Assembly (NCBI RefSeq): GCF_004104075.1
Contig: NZ_QOVK01000005.1
Location: 62,001-126,000 of the forward strand
Direction: 5' to 3'
Length of the DNA: 64,000 nt
From: Leeuwenhoekiella polynyae
Lineage (GTDB): Bacteria > Bacteroidota > Bacteroidia > Flavobacteriales > Flavobacteriaceae
Each line of letters opens with the position of its first letter. Within the stretch, counting starts at the first letter, position 1. Both the position numbers and the translations under genes were made by a program. The notes under the pieces are model-generated. The model ran no database searches. It had not been told where the DNA came from and saw nothing but the letters and a program-made list of their open reading frames with translations. Of this stretch, positions 34,928 to 44,608 are shown piece by piece.

Positions 34928-37294
34928 TTAAGAAGCTTTATCTATAACTACTTGTTGTTCAATACTGTTTCCGCCACTGTCTGTAACAAGGAGTTTATAA
35001 ATTCCAGAAGAAAGCTCTAAAGAGAGTTCATGAAAGTTGGTCGTGGTGCTTATGTATACTTCGTCAAGATACCAGTAAAGTTTAGTATCGGGGTTTCGGT
35101 GTGCAACTCTTAAAACCACTTCTTGTTCGCCATCAAAATCTTTAGGTAATAGAATTGTTTCACCACGTTTAGGATAAATAAACTCCATTAACTTTTCGCT
35201 TTCGCGGAAACAACCCGGAGCAAACTCTGGTAGCGGTTTGTATTCAGGATGCAAAGGTGCATAATAATATTCCCATACCGGGGGAAGACTAAACCAGTAT
35301 CTTGAAAGCATTTTTCCTAGCGGATAGCAAGAAGCCGTTACACGCTGGTTACCTTCTTGATTAAGAAATACCTGCTGATGAAATTTACATGCTTCAGTAC
35401 GTGTACCTTTTTTGGGGATCCATTCCTTTTTTGAAATAGGACAAAACAATCCAGCAAGTTTTCCGCTCTGCGGACAAACTTCAGCTTCTACGAGTTCGTC
35501 ATAGGGCATCTCAAACCAGTTTGAATCCGGAAGCACATCAAGCACTTCAAAAAGTATGGGCGCAGCAGCTTGAATCCCTGTAATACCCGGGCGACCTTCA
35601 CCGTCTGCATTTCCTACCCAAATACCTATTGCATAGTCGCCGGTAACTCCTACTGCCCAAGCGTCTTTAAAGCCATAACTGGTTCCGGTTTTCCAGGCGA
35701 GGGGCTGCGCATCGCTAAAAAATTCCCAGTTTTCTGAACCTTCCGGCCGGTTTACCTCGCGCAAGGTTTGTAAGGTTTGATAAATGGCTCCTGCATCAAA
35801 AAGCTCTGGATTCTGATTTTTTGAAGCTACACGATTTGTTTCCGTTTTTAAATAAACCGGTTCATCAAAAGCGTGATAAGGATATTCACTAGAAGTATTG
35901 TTAAAAAAATTGAGCGTAGCAGCCATACCTGCATAGGCATTGGTCAATTGCCACAGATTGCTTTCTGCCCCTCCTAAAATGAGGGACAAGCCGTAGTAAT
36001 CTGCAGCTTTATCAATGCTTTTAAAGTTGAGTTGGTGCAGATTATTATAAAAACGTTTCAGACCATATTCGCGCAAGAGGTTTACAGCCGGTACATTTAA
36101 AGATCGGGCCAAAGCTTCAGAAGCAGGGACTGCACCGTGATAACTTCGGTCAAAATTTTGTGGACTGTAGCCATTAATACTGGTAGGAACATCAGCGACC
36201 AGGCTGTTGGGTAATAACTCGCCTGCGCTCAACAGCGAAGCAAAAAGAAACGGTTTTAAGGTACTACCGGTACTGCGTTCTCGGGTGACGATATCTACAT
36301 AATTGGCGTGTTCTGCGGTTGTGGGAGCATTGCCTACGTAGCTCAAAACTTTACGGGAATTTACATCCAGAACCAAAACAGCAAGGTTGTGTATTTGATT
36401 CTGATCCAACCGGTAATAGGCTTCAGCAGTGATCTGATTGATGCGCTTTTGTAAATTGAACTGAATCGTGCTGTTTACATAGTTGCCAGATTGTTCCCGC
36501 ACCATCCTTTCAGTAAAATGAGGAGCTTCATCTGGTAACTCTCTGGGTTTCCCCGGAAGATCTTCAGCAACAGCGAGCTCATAAGTCGTCTTGTCTATAT
36601 AATTCTCGTTTTTTAATTTTTGAAGTAAGCGATCTCGTTTTGCTTTAAAAAGACTTTCATTTTTCCCCGGAAAAACAAGTGAAGGTGCATTGGGCAAAAC
36701 AGCTAAAGCTGCAGCTTGTCCCCAACTCAATTCACTGGAAGGAATACCAAAATACCGCCAGCAGGCACTCTCCAGCCCAACTACATTGCCGCCAAAGGGC
36801 ACATTAGAAGCATACAGGTTTAAAATTTCTTCTTTGGAGTAACCAGCTTCAACCCGGGTCGCCATAAAGGTTTCTATAATTTTTTCGAAGTATGTGCGCT
36901 TTTGATTTTTGCGTGAAAGTCGCACTACTTGTTGGGTTAATGTGCTTCCGCCGCGGCGGTTATTTGTTGTAAGGTTGCTCCATAAAGCTTTACTCATCGC
37001 CACAAGATTAAACCCCGGATGCTTATAGAAATAAGCATCTTCAAACTCCAGAATACAGTTTTTAAAACGACTTGGGACGCTATCAACTGCAGGAAATCGC
37101 CACTGGCCATCACTTGCAATGCGAGCCCCAAGAAGTTTACCTTCTTGGCTTACAACCACAGTAGCTGTAGGATCTTTAAAAAGTGGTTTAGGCAAACACA
37201 GTAACCAAAACAAAACCAGTATCAAGAATCCGCTTACTACAAATTTATAGCGCTTTATAATGTGAAATATGCGATTGCTGAGTGTTGTTTTCAA
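34928..37294 (-). CDS. pbpC: Penicillin-binding protein 1C
   Basis: The 788-residue bifunctional peptidoglycan synthase has a single N-terminal membrane anchor (residues 17-35), a GT51 glycosyltransferase domain with FEDAYFYKHPGFN (catalytic Glu) and RRGGSTLTQQVVRLSR, a transpeptidase domain with STGSTLKPF (active Ser, about 340), SLNVPAVNLL and KTGTSYGFKDAW (about 555), and the BiPBP_C tail from about residue 700. It lies just downstream of the alpha-2-macroglobulin gene, a pairing known from E. coli (yfhM-pbpC), and is thought to repair wall damage while the partner traps proteases. Confidence 0.95.
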   Translation of the reverse strand: MKTTLSNRIFHIIKRYKFVVSGFLILVLFWLLCLPKPLFKDPTATVVVSQEGKLLGARIASDGQWRFPAVDSVPSRFKNCILEFEDAYFYKHPGFNLVAMSKALWSNLTTNNRRGGSTLTQQVVRLSRKNQKRTYFEKIIETFMATRVEAGYSKEEILNLYASNVPFGGNVVGLESACWRYFGIPSSELSWGQAAALAVLPNAPSLVFPGKNESLFKAKRDRLLQKLKNENYIDKTTYELAVAEDLPGKPRELPDEAPHFTERMVREQSGNYVNSTIQFNLQKRINQITAEAYYRLDQNQIHNLAVLVLDVNSRKVLSYVGNAPTTAEHANYVDIVTRERSTGSTLKPFLFASLLSAGELLPNSLVADVPTSINGYSPQNFDRSYHGAVPASEALARSLNVPAVNLLREYGLKRFYNNLHQLNFKSIDKAADYYGLSLILGGAESNLWQLTNAYAGMAATLNFFNNTSSEYPYHAFDEPVYLKTETNRVASKNQNPELFDAGAIYQTLQTLREVNRPEGSENWEFFSDAQPLAWKTGTSYGFKDAWAVGVTGDYAIGIWVGNADGEGRPGITGIQAAAPILFEVLDVLPDSNWFEMPYDELVEAEVCPQSGKLAGLFCPISKKEWIPKKGTRTEACKFHQQVFLNQEGNQRVTASCYPLGKMLSRYWFSLPPVWEYYYAPLHPEYKPLPEFAPGCFRESEKLMEFIYPKRGETILLPKDFDGEQEVVLRVAHRNPDTKLYWYLDEVYISTTTNFHELSLELSSGIYKLLVTDSGGNSIEQQVVIDKAS

Positions 37295-37393
37295 AGTTTA
37301 CTCGATAATCGAGGTTTAAATACATCAAGACTATCCCCGAAGTCAAAACTGTTTCATTTTAAAGCTTTCTAAGCTTTTCTCAAGAGCATTTGT

Positions 37394-40300
37394 TTACTGC
37401 TGCACTTCGATCCATTTTCCTTTTGTACGCGCAAAATAATCATGATCATACATTGCCTCGACTTGCGTTCCCGGTAAATAATAGGTGCCTAGATACGATG
37501 CGTTGAGGTCAACTTCAAAGGTTCGGGTTGTTTTGGGTTTCAAATCAAAGTAAAAATATACGCGGTCATCTCTAATATCTTTGTATCGTGCTTTCCCTGA
37601 TGCACCGCCTCCCAGACTCGTAAAGCTCGTATTTACAATCTCCCATCCACTTGGGAATATTTGAGATAAGGCTACATTTTCTACAGCATTTGAGGTAGGA
37701 TTTGTAACCGTAATACGCGCTTTTATTGTCGTTGCTTGACGGAGTTGATCAACCGCTATCTTTTTGTTGTTTCCGTCTAAAAATTCAGTAGCAAGCGTAA
37801 GATTATTTTGCTCGGTTAACTCTTCTCCTAAAGGCAATTTACCTTGCTGAATGATGCTCACATAAACAGTATTGTCATTCATGTTTTTAAGTTCAATTAT
37901 ATTCTTATTTTCAGAAACTTTTAAAGGCATTTTTATGAAGCCTTTTTCGGTTTTTAAAGAAGTGGTATTTGCTGTAACAGCAATTGCTTTTCCGCCATTG
38001 GCGATAAGCATTTTTGCCAGACTTAATAATGCATAAGATGTAGTTTGTGTACTGTACCAGCTTGATGCTGTTAGATCTTTGGCAATTGATTTGGCTAAGT
38101 CTTGCTGGCGTTTGTCTTCTAATAAAACCAGTGTTTCTAACACCATTGCTTTGTTGCGCAGTACAGAGCCATAAGTATATTGTAACTCACGATCTGTATC
38201 AAAATTAAAGTTAGCCTTTGCAGCAAGGTCTGTTGCTACTTGCTTTTTACCGGCAAGTGCATAAGCCGCTGCCAGACGCCACCTAGAATCGTTATTAAGA
38301 TATCCAGATTCGCGCAGGCGATTCATCGCTGCAAGTTCAGGCTGACCGGCCAGAGCCAGTGTGTATAAGCGGTAAGCTTGAGTGAGACTGCTGTTGTATG
38401 AGGTCGCACCATTACGCCACTGTTTTGCCGCATTTTTTTGATAAGTAAGCCAGTTAGATAAAAAGGTTAGCGGCGGCGTGTAGCCCTGTTTCTGAGCATC
38501 GAGCATAAAGTGCCCCGCATATGATGTCGACCATGCATCAGAATCCCGTTCTCCCGGCCAGTAGCTTATACCGCCCGATGGATTTTGCAACATTCCCAGA
38601 CGCGCTATAGTTGCTTTGATATTCTCTTGTGCTTCTTTTTGCTGATTGTTATCCAGATCAAAAAGAGAATCTAAAAACAATTGAGGGAAACCACTAGATG
38701 TGGTTTGTTCTGCGCATCCGTAGGGATAACTGATAAGGTATTGCAAGCGATTTGTAAAATCAATTTGTGGTAAGGTAGATAGTTCTAGCGTTGCAGAATT
38801 GCTTCCGGAGATGCCAAAATTTTCATAGTCAATGGTGAGAGACTCATTAGGTTCAAGGGTATAATAGGTTGCTTTCTGTGAAATTGGATTCGGATTTTCA
38901 ACATCAATTTCTACGGAATAAGATGCAGTCTCGCCACCTCCTGAAGCTGTGATCTTAAACTTTTGTGGTACTTCAGCAGCTGTTACGGCAAATTCAAAAT
39001 TTACAATTTGTTCGCCTGGCTCGTTGAAGTTTATAGTTTTAGAACTTCCGTTTAGGGCTTTTAGTGAATTGCTTGTTTTTACTCGAACAGAAACTTGTTT
39101 CACTTTTTTATCCATCGCAAATACCGTTACCGGAAGCGTTAATTTTTCCTGAGGAGCTAATTTTCGCGGAAGCGATGCCAATACCATTAATGGTTTTTCT
39201 ACAGCTGTGGTTTGGTCTACACTGCCGTATGCACCCGTTTCATTATTGCCAGCCACGATCATCGTCTTCACTGAACCGATATAATTAGGCATATGCAATT
39301 TATGAGTAGCGGTTTTACCTGCTTCTAAATGAAATGGTCCTAGAAACTTGACCACTGGTTTAAAGCGATCGGCTTTTCGGTTTTTTGCACCAGCGGCGAT
39401 ATCACCACCACCTATGGCATAGATATTATCTACACTGCCAGAATAGGCACCTATTACATAATCATAGATATCAAAAGTTTTGACACCTAGCGCCTGTGGT
39501 ACGTAAAAAGATTTATGAATTTCCGGAGTGTTGAAACGGGTCAGATCTAATAAGCCTTCATCTACAACAGCCACAGTATAGGTCATTGCTTTTTGAGAAG
39601 CTTCACTAACTTTTATGGTAAAATCCTGTTCGGGTTTGAGTGCTTCAGGCATTTTGAGTTGTGGTTCTAACAGGGTCGAAGGATCTTCAACAAGCAACGG
39701 AATTACTCCGTATAATCGGATAGGTCTGTCGTTTAAGGTTTGGGCGTGGGGTTGCAATAAAGTGATATGCGCATAAACATTAGGCGCCATTTCCTTAGTA
39801 ATAGGAATACGCACAGTTGTCTCTTTAGCTTTAGTTTTTACCCATTGTTTAGAAAGCACTTGGGTGCCGTTTTCAATACTCAAGAGAGCATTGCCTGAAG
39901 CTTCAGATGGAAAAGTGATTGTTGCTTCATCACCAACTTTATAATGCTCTTTGTCTGCTTTAAATATCAGCATTTTTGCACTCTCAGAACTTCCTGCCGG
40001 TGCATTGCCCCAGTTTCGGTAAAAATAAGTAGTGAGTCCGGTTGCGTGACCAGAGGCTTTGTCTATGATGCGCACGAGATAACGACCACCTTCTTTCTCC
40101 GGAATATTTACAGTTGCCTGAGCTTTACCGTTATTATTGGTTTTTACTTCAAAATCCTGCACGGGCTTATAAACCGAACTGTTCTCGTAACGCGATAAAT
40201 TATCACCGCCACGGCTGTACCACCAGCGCCATTCAATTTTAAAGATCTCAACGTTGAGTGTTCTGTTTGCACTGGGTTTGCCTTCTGCATTTACGCTAAC

Positions 40301-42970
40301 CAGATCAAAGGTCACATCCTCATCTGTATAATACGAGTCATATTCGTGAGCTTCTGGAGCCTTAATACCCGTAAAATAGGTAAAAGGGGCAAGATTTTTA
40401 GAAAATACATCAACCGAAAAATCACCGCCGCCTTCAAATACTTTTGTGAGAAAAGTAGCTTTTAACATTCCCGGTGCTTTTTTACTCAGGTCTATTTTCT
40501 CCGAAAACTTTATAAGTCCGGAGTTATCTAATGTTTTTTGATTGAGAATGGGTATTTCTACTTCATTAAAGCGTCTAACCGGATCTGTAAATTGATAATT
40601 TTTAAAGTCTATGAATGATGCCGTTGTGCTGCTCAACGTAGCAGTCATATCAATTTTGAGATTACGAGCAGGTGCGCCATGAAGCCAAGTCGCTTGTGCT
40701 GTGCCATTTATAGGAGTGGTAGCGCTTAAAAGATCCTGATTAAAATCAAGTTTTATCTTAAGTCGGTTAGGTTTAACCGTTGCAACCCGCAGCGTCTTAC
40801 TAAATTTTACACCGCCTACAGTAATGGTCGCATTCCAGTTTCCGGTAGGATCTGTAGTGTTTGTAGAAATTGGAAAATAGTAAAATCCGTTACTGCTCCC
40901 GCCGGTAACATTTTGATTGGTGAGTGTAGAGCTTAATAGACTGCGTTGTACGAGCTTTCCGCGGGCATCTGTAACTTCAAGTTTTACAGGATGTTCTTTA
41001 GGTAGAGGATTTGCTAAGTCATTAAGAACAAAACTGAGGTGTATAGTATCGCCTGGGCGATGGACGCCTCGCTCTGTATAAATAAATCCTTTTAATCCTT
41101 TTTGCAGTTTGGCTCCGCTGATATCAAAGTTACTTAACGATAATGCGTTACCGTCATCAAGCTTAGCATATGCAAAATCGTTGCGTTGCTGGGCAATTGC
41201 AAAAGCTATGTTTTTAGAGCTTTTACAAGATGCAAGACCGTTAAGGTCTGTTTTGATGCTTTTAATGAGTTGTTGCTGGTAATTGTAGAGTTTGATGTCT
41301 ACACCCATTTCGGGCTTTGCGTTTAATAAGTTTGTAGTGACAAAATCATAGGTGCCATTTTCACTTTTTTTAACGATGAGTCCCAGATCAGATCCTATAA
41401 GATTAGTCTGGGCAAAACGATCTTCGTTGTAATAAGCCGGATGGCACGGGTTGTCTTCTTCTTCCCAGTTGTAAACTCTATTTCTCCAAGAATACAATTC
41501 GTTATCCCAATAGCGTTCTTCACGCTGGTCTTGATCACTATCTGTACCAGTGTGGTAATACTCTTCATAAGATTCTTCAAGATAAGCCTCTTCTTTTGAG
41601 AGAGAAGTCTCTTCATTTTCATTAATGCAGGGGTAAAGACTGTAGTTTTGATCAAAGCTGAACTCAACACGGTACAAAGCTCCCGGATCAGCCTTAAACA
41701 ATTCTGATAGATCAACGGCGTACGCTTTCCACAAGCCAGATTGCCCAACACTATTTTTGATAAGTGGTATGGTTTTTTTAGCAACTCTTCTTCCTACCCG
41801 TTTTAAATCATAGGTATCTGTACTGTTGAGATTGGCACTTTGCAGGTATTGAAGTATATTGTTTTGATACACTTTAATAACACGCACATCTACCGCAGAA
41901 AGGTTTACCGCTTCAAAGTAAATAGGTGTTTTCATAGAAGCCGGTAGGATATTTCCTTTAGAAATAAGGCGTACTTGGGGTTTAAGTTGTTGAAAAGATA
42001 TGCTTTGTGTATAGGTTTGTCGTAAGCTGTATCCCGAAGCGTTCTTGATTCCTTTATTTATGGTTAAATCAAGTTCGCCAGAAAGCGGCTGTCTTGGGTA
42101 AACGTTTAAGACATTCCCCTGCACTTCATAGCGTAAACCCGTTAAGCTATCCAGCTGTACCAGTCCATCAAAATTTTGAGACATTTCTAAAGGATCAGAA
42201 AAATTGATACTAATGGCAGTTTCGGGGCTCAAAGCACTTACGACATCAACTACAGTAAAATTAGATTGGCCGGGTATATTGAGTGTGCTTTGACCTTGTG
42301 TTCTACTTGCAATAGGTTCTCCATCCCACGATATGCGTATCTGAGAATTTTCTTCTTTACGGTGAATACTGTCAATGGTAAAATTGAAGTAAGTTCCTTT
42401 TAATTCTTCTGTAGGCCAGTCTATATGAAGTTTATTGCCTTCCTGTTCTGCTTCTACCAACTGTTTTACCTGCTGTGCGGGAACCCAATCTGCTGTTTCT
42501 ATTGAGCCGGTGAGATATTGCCATTCTTTATTATAAGACTGCAGATTACCCAGAGTAATTTTGAAATTAGGCGTAATGGTCTTAAACACGAAGGTGTAAT
42601 TTTTATAATCGGGATCAACGTCTTCAAAAAATCTACTCAACTTCAGCGTTACGCTGTATTCAGTATCCGGGCGTAAATTCTTTTCAGGTCTAAAGGTCAG
42701 CGTGGTACCATTTTCGATAAGAAGCGTTCCTTCGGTTTTTGGATTAATAATTAAATACTCTGAAGGAATTTCTTGTGACAATTCAAACTGTGTGGTTTGT
42801 TGTGCAAGTTCCACACGTATAGGTTCTGTGATTGAAATATTACCAAAAGTGTTGAAAGAAATATACTCTTTAAACTTAAAAATATTGTCAGCATCAGGGT
42901 GTTTCCTGGTATTACAAGATTGAATAACCAGCAAAAAACACAGACTAAGAAGTACTTCAAATCTTCTCAT
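37394..42970 (-). CDS. Bacterial alpha-2-macroglobulin lipoprotein
   Basis: This 1858-residue protein is a periplasmic or surface protease trap. The chosen ATG at 42970 gives the signal MRRFEVLLSLCFLLVIQSC with lipobox cysteine at residue 19; a GTG eight codons earlier is possible but less likely. The family landmarks are MG2-type beta domains (GFIYTERGVHRPGDTIHLSF, about 635), the bait region, and an intact thioester motif YPYGC1419-A-E-Q1422, followed by alpha-alpha toroid repeats (GGISYWPGERDSDAWSTSY). It is paired with pbpC. The insert rich in Glu/Tyr (about residues 470-520) with two Cys is unusual. Confidence 0.94.
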   Translation of the reverse strand: MRRFEVLLSLCFLLVIQSCNTRKHPDADNIFKFKEYISFNTFGNISITEPIRVELAQQTTQFELSQEIPSEYLIINPKTEGTLLIENGTTLTFRPEKNLRPDTEYSVTLKLSRFFEDVDPDYKNYTFVFKTITPNFKITLGNLQSYNKEWQYLTGSIETADWVPAQQVKQLVEAEQEGNKLHIDWPTEELKGTYFNFTIDSIHRKEENSQIRISWDGEPIASRTQGQSTLNIPGQSNFTVVDVVSALSPETAISINFSDPLEMSQNFDGLVQLDSLTGLRYEVQGNVLNVYPRQPLSGELDLTINKGIKNASGYSLRQTYTQSISFQQLKPQVRLISKGNILPASMKTPIYFEAVNLSAVDVRVIKVYQNNILQYLQSANLNSTDTYDLKRVGRRVAKKTIPLIKNSVGQSGLWKAYAVDLSELFKADPGALYRVEFSFDQNYSLYPCINENEETSLSKEEAYLEESYEEYYHTGTDSDQDQREERYWDNELYSWRNRVYNWEEEDNPCHPAYYNEDRFAQTNLIGSDLGLIVKKSENGTYDFVTTNLLNAKPEMGVDIKLYNYQQQLIKSIKTDLNGLASCKSSKNIAFAIAQQRNDFAYAKLDDGNALSLSNFDISGAKLQKGLKGFIYTERGVHRPGDTIHLSFVLNDLANPLPKEHPVKLEVTDARGKLVQRSLLSSTLTNQNVTGGSSNGFYYFPISTNTTDPTGNWNATITVGGVKFSKTLRVATVKPNRLKIKLDFNQDLLSATTPINGTAQATWLHGAPARNLKIDMTATLSSTTASFIDFKNYQFTDPVRRFNEVEIPILNQKTLDNSGLIKFSEKIDLSKKAPGMLKATFLTKVFEGGGDFSVDVFSKNLAPFTYFTGIKAPEAHEYDSYYTDEDVTFDLVSVNAEGKPSANRTLNVEIFKIEWRWWYSRGGDNLSRYENSSVYKPVQDFEVKTNNNGKAQATVNIPEKEGGRYLVRIIDKASGHATGLTTYFYRNWGNAPAGSSESAKMLIFKADKEHYKVGDEATITFPSEASGNALLSIENGTQVLSKQWVKTKAKETTVRIPITKEMAPNVYAHITLLQPHAQTLNDRPIRLYGVIPLLVEDPSTLLEPQLKMPEALKPEQDFTIKVSEASQKAMTYTVAVVDEGLLDLTRFNTPEIHKSFYVPQALGVKTFDIYDYVIGAYSGSVDNIYAIGGGDIAAGAKNRKADRFKPVVKFLGPFHLEAGKTATHKLHMPNYIGSVKTMIVAGNNETGAYGSVDQTTAVEKPLMVLASLPRKLAPQEKLTLPVTVFAMDKKVKQVSVRVKTSNSLKALNGSSKTINFNEPGEQIVNFEFAVTAAEVPQKFKITASGGGETASYSVEIDVENPNPISQKATYYTLEPNESLTIDYENFGISGSNSATLELSTLPQIDFTNRLQYLISYPYGCAEQTTSSGFPQLFLDSLFDLDNNQQKEAQENIKATIARLGMLQNPSGGISYWPGERDSDAWSTSYAGHFMLDAQKQGYTPPLTFLSNWLTYQKNAAKQWRNGATSYNSSLTQAYRLYTLALAGQPELAAMNRLRESGYLNNDSRWRLAAAYALAGKKQVATDLAAKANFNFDTDRELQYTYGSVLRNKAMVLETLVLLEDKRQQDLAKSIAKDLTASSWYSTQTTSYALLSLAKMLIANGGKAIAVTANTTSLKTEKGFIKMPLKVSENKNIIELKNMNDNTVYVSIIQQGKLPLGEELTEQNNLTLATEFLDGNNKKIAVDQLRQATTIKARITVTNPTSNAVENVALSQIFPSGWEIVNTSFTSLGGGASGKARYKDIRDDRVYFYFDLKPKTTRTFEVDLNASYLGTYYLPGTQVEAMYDHDYFARTKGKWIEVQQ

Positions 42971-43296
42971 AAACCCTAAAATTTTATGAATCACTATTAA
43001 AACGGCATGATGTCGTAAAATACTTTTTTTATCATTCCTGAACTAGAAGAGAAAGCAACATTTTAAGAACAGCATCGATCTAACGGTTTTAAAGATTAAA
43101 TAGGTATTAAAACTACCAAGATAATTTTGTTTTAAATCCTTAGAGGTAAACAAGGATTAATTGATGAAAATTGGGAAGACCAAGCGCTTTCAATTTTTAT
43201 AAAAGTACTAGTAAAATCATTTAATTTTCTTTTGTCAATTTTTTAGTCTTACAAATCGTCTTAAAATGCCGTTAAGCGTCATTAAAACTTCAAAAT

Positions 43297-43314
43297 AATC
43301 GATGAAATACACAA
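43297..43314 (+). repeat. 18-base direct repeat, left copy
   Basis: AATCGATGAAATACACAA, identical to the copy at 43424-43441, 127 bases further on. Both lie upstream of the CAP-domain lipoprotein. Confidence 0.85.
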
Positions 43315-43423
43315 TTTGCTAAATTTTAAATAATTCGTCTAAATGTATTTAAACGACAAAATGCATTTTATGTTCGTTGAAATATGTTAAAATTCAATGT
43401 AATTATGTTAAAAAACTCTTTAA

Positions 43424-43441
43424 AATCGATGAAATACACAA
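43424..43441 (+). repeat. 18-base direct repeat, right copy
   Basis: Identical to 43297-43314. It ends 75 bases before the chosen CAP-domain start and so lies in or just upstream of the promoter. Confidence 0.85.
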
Positions 43442-43516
43442 AATAACAGTTTAAGTGTTGTAGGAATGAAATATCCTACCTATGTTTGTATCAACATAAC
43501 TCATAAACCCCAAATC

Positions 43517-44014
43517 ATGAGAACTTTTACTACCACTTTGATGGCGTTAACTTTCGCCGTATTCTTAACCAGCTGCTCACAAGATGAGGAGCTAATGCAA
43601 ACTGAAGAAGCAACCTTAGAATTATCTGCAGACCTTACTGTTGAAGAGACTTTTGCAAAAGAAATTCTTGCAGAAGTTAATGTGTATCGTGCCAGCATAG
43701 GCCTTACAGAGCTTCGGGCGAATTCAGATTCTAAAGTTAAAGCTACTGAGCATACCAAGTATATGGCTACTAAGGGTAAAATTAGTCATGATTATTTTCT
43801 AGAAAGATCAGACTATCTTAAAGCAAAAGGCGCAGGTCGCGTTAGCGAGAATGTAGCATATGGCTATCGTAGCGCTGCAGAAGTAGTTTCTGCCTGGTTA
43901 AAGAGCGAAGGACATAAAGAAGCTATTGAAGGAAATTTCACACATAGTGGTATTTCAGTGGTAAAAGATGAACGTGGAATTGCATTCTTTACGCAGATCT
44001 TTATTACAAAGTAA
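43517..44014 (+). CDS. CAP-domain (SCP/PR-1) lipoprotein
   Basis: The 165-residue product starts with a lipoprotein signal (MRTFTTTLMALTFAVFLTSC20); the ATG at 43517 is preferred to one 17 codons earlier because only it begins the signal. The mature part is a CAP domain of about 125 residues: ILAEVNVYRASIGLTELRANS, AEHTKYMATKGKISHDYF, RVSENVAYGYRSAAEVVSAWLKSEGHKEAIEGNFTHSGISV. The family cavity residues (His in EHTKYM and HDYF, Glu in SENVA, His in THSGI) are present. Exported bacterial CAP proteins have no settled biochemical role. Confidence 0.93.
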   Translation: MRTFTTTLMALTFAVFLTSCSQDEELMQTEEATLELSADLTVEETFAKEILAEVNVYRASIGLTELRANSDSKVKATEHTKYMATKGKISHDYFLERSDYLKAKGAGRVSENVAYGYRSAAEVVSAWLKSEGHKEAIEGNFTHSGISVVKDERGIAFFTQIFITK

Positions 44015-44154
44015 AAACCCCAAATCCTTTCTGATTTACCCCTAAAATCATAATTGATTACAAGTTCATTTACAATTTTTTAAAATCCCTCATAACCCAG
44101 CAAGGTTACAAGCCAATTACAATATTCAACATATCACAAAATAGACAGCTTTAA

Positions 44155-44280
44155 GTTGGTTTTGTTATGTTAGATGCAGCAGGCGGGGGCCTGCTGTTTC
44201 GCTTTTACCCACAGTTTGTGGGGATCAATTTTATGAAAGTCCCTTTAAGGTCTCATGTCTTTAAGGGACTTTTCTTTTTT
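44155..44280 (+). ncRNA. Candidate small RNA with three hairpins and terminator
   Basis: Behind the CAP gene I see three consecutive stems: GCAGCAGGC/GCCTGCTGT with GGGG loop (44176-44197), CCCACA/TGTGGG with a three-base loop (44208-44222), and AAAGTCCCTT/AAGGGACTTT (44236-44272) followed by TTCTTTTTT. The first two are GC-rich in an AT-rich region and no frame is open. This may be an independent small RNA or the structured 3' tail of the CAP mRNA. Which one is not decided by the sequence. Confidence 0.45.
44236..44280 (+). terminator. Terminator after the CAP gene / candidate RNA
   Basis: Ten-pair stem AAAGTCCCTT with AAGGGACTTT around a 17-base loop that can extend the stem, then T-rich tail. 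It works on the plus strand; the minus strand lacks a T-run. Confidence 0.8.
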
Positions 44281-44287
44281 ATGCTGA

Positions 44288-44602
44288 TCAGGATTTAGTG
44301 AAATGGTATTCACGTTCTACTTTGCAAACCCTAACGCTGTATTCAGCATACCATTGATGTTTACCCTTGTTTTGAGCTGCTAGATGGTCTGTTTGGGATT
44401 TCCAATTGAGAATAGCTGCTTCATTTTTCCAATAAGAAATCGTGATTCCTAGTTCACTGCGTGCGTGATCCATGCCTAGATAACCGGGCTGAAGTTTAGC
44501 GAGTTCTTCCATGTGTTCGGCCATTTCGGCGTAGCCATGACGCTCCGTTTGTTTTGAAGTAAAGATTACCGCATAATAACTTTCTTCTTCAGATAACTGC
44601 AT
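44288..44602 (-). CDS. Antibiotic biosynthesis monooxygenase (ABM) family protein
   Basis: The 104-residue protein is a dimeric ferredoxin-like ABM fold: YYAVIFTSKQT, YAEMAEHMEELAKLQPGYLGMDHARSELGITISYWKNEAAILNWKSQTDHLAAQNKG (anchors PGYLGMDHAR and ISYWKNEAAILNWK). Members include heme-degrading and quinone-forming monooxygenases as well as proteins without known activity; no heme ligand can be named here. It begins 6 bases after the asparaginase-type gene, so they form an operon. Confidence 0.87.
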   Translation of the reverse strand: MQLSEEESYYAVIFTSKQTERHGYAEMAEHMEELAKLQPGYLGMDHARSELGITISYWKNEAAILNWKSQTDHLAAQNKGKHQWYAEYSVRVCKVEREYHFTKS

Positions 44603-44608
44603 ACTTGC

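Larger units (their letters stand above)
42971..43516. other. AT-rich intergenic region with direct repeats
   Basis: About 545 bases separate the divergent macroglobulin and CAP-domain genes. I see no gene. The region holds an 18-base direct repeat (listed separately) and many short A/T palindromes such as CGTCTAAATG near 43335 facing TTTAAACGAC. It should contain both divergent promoters, but I cannot place a convincing -33/-7 pair. Confidence 0.55.

Noticed and set aside
43466-43516. Longer start for the CAP-domain protein
   Set aside because: The 17 extra residues precede a complete lipoprotein signal, which should be at the very N-terminus.
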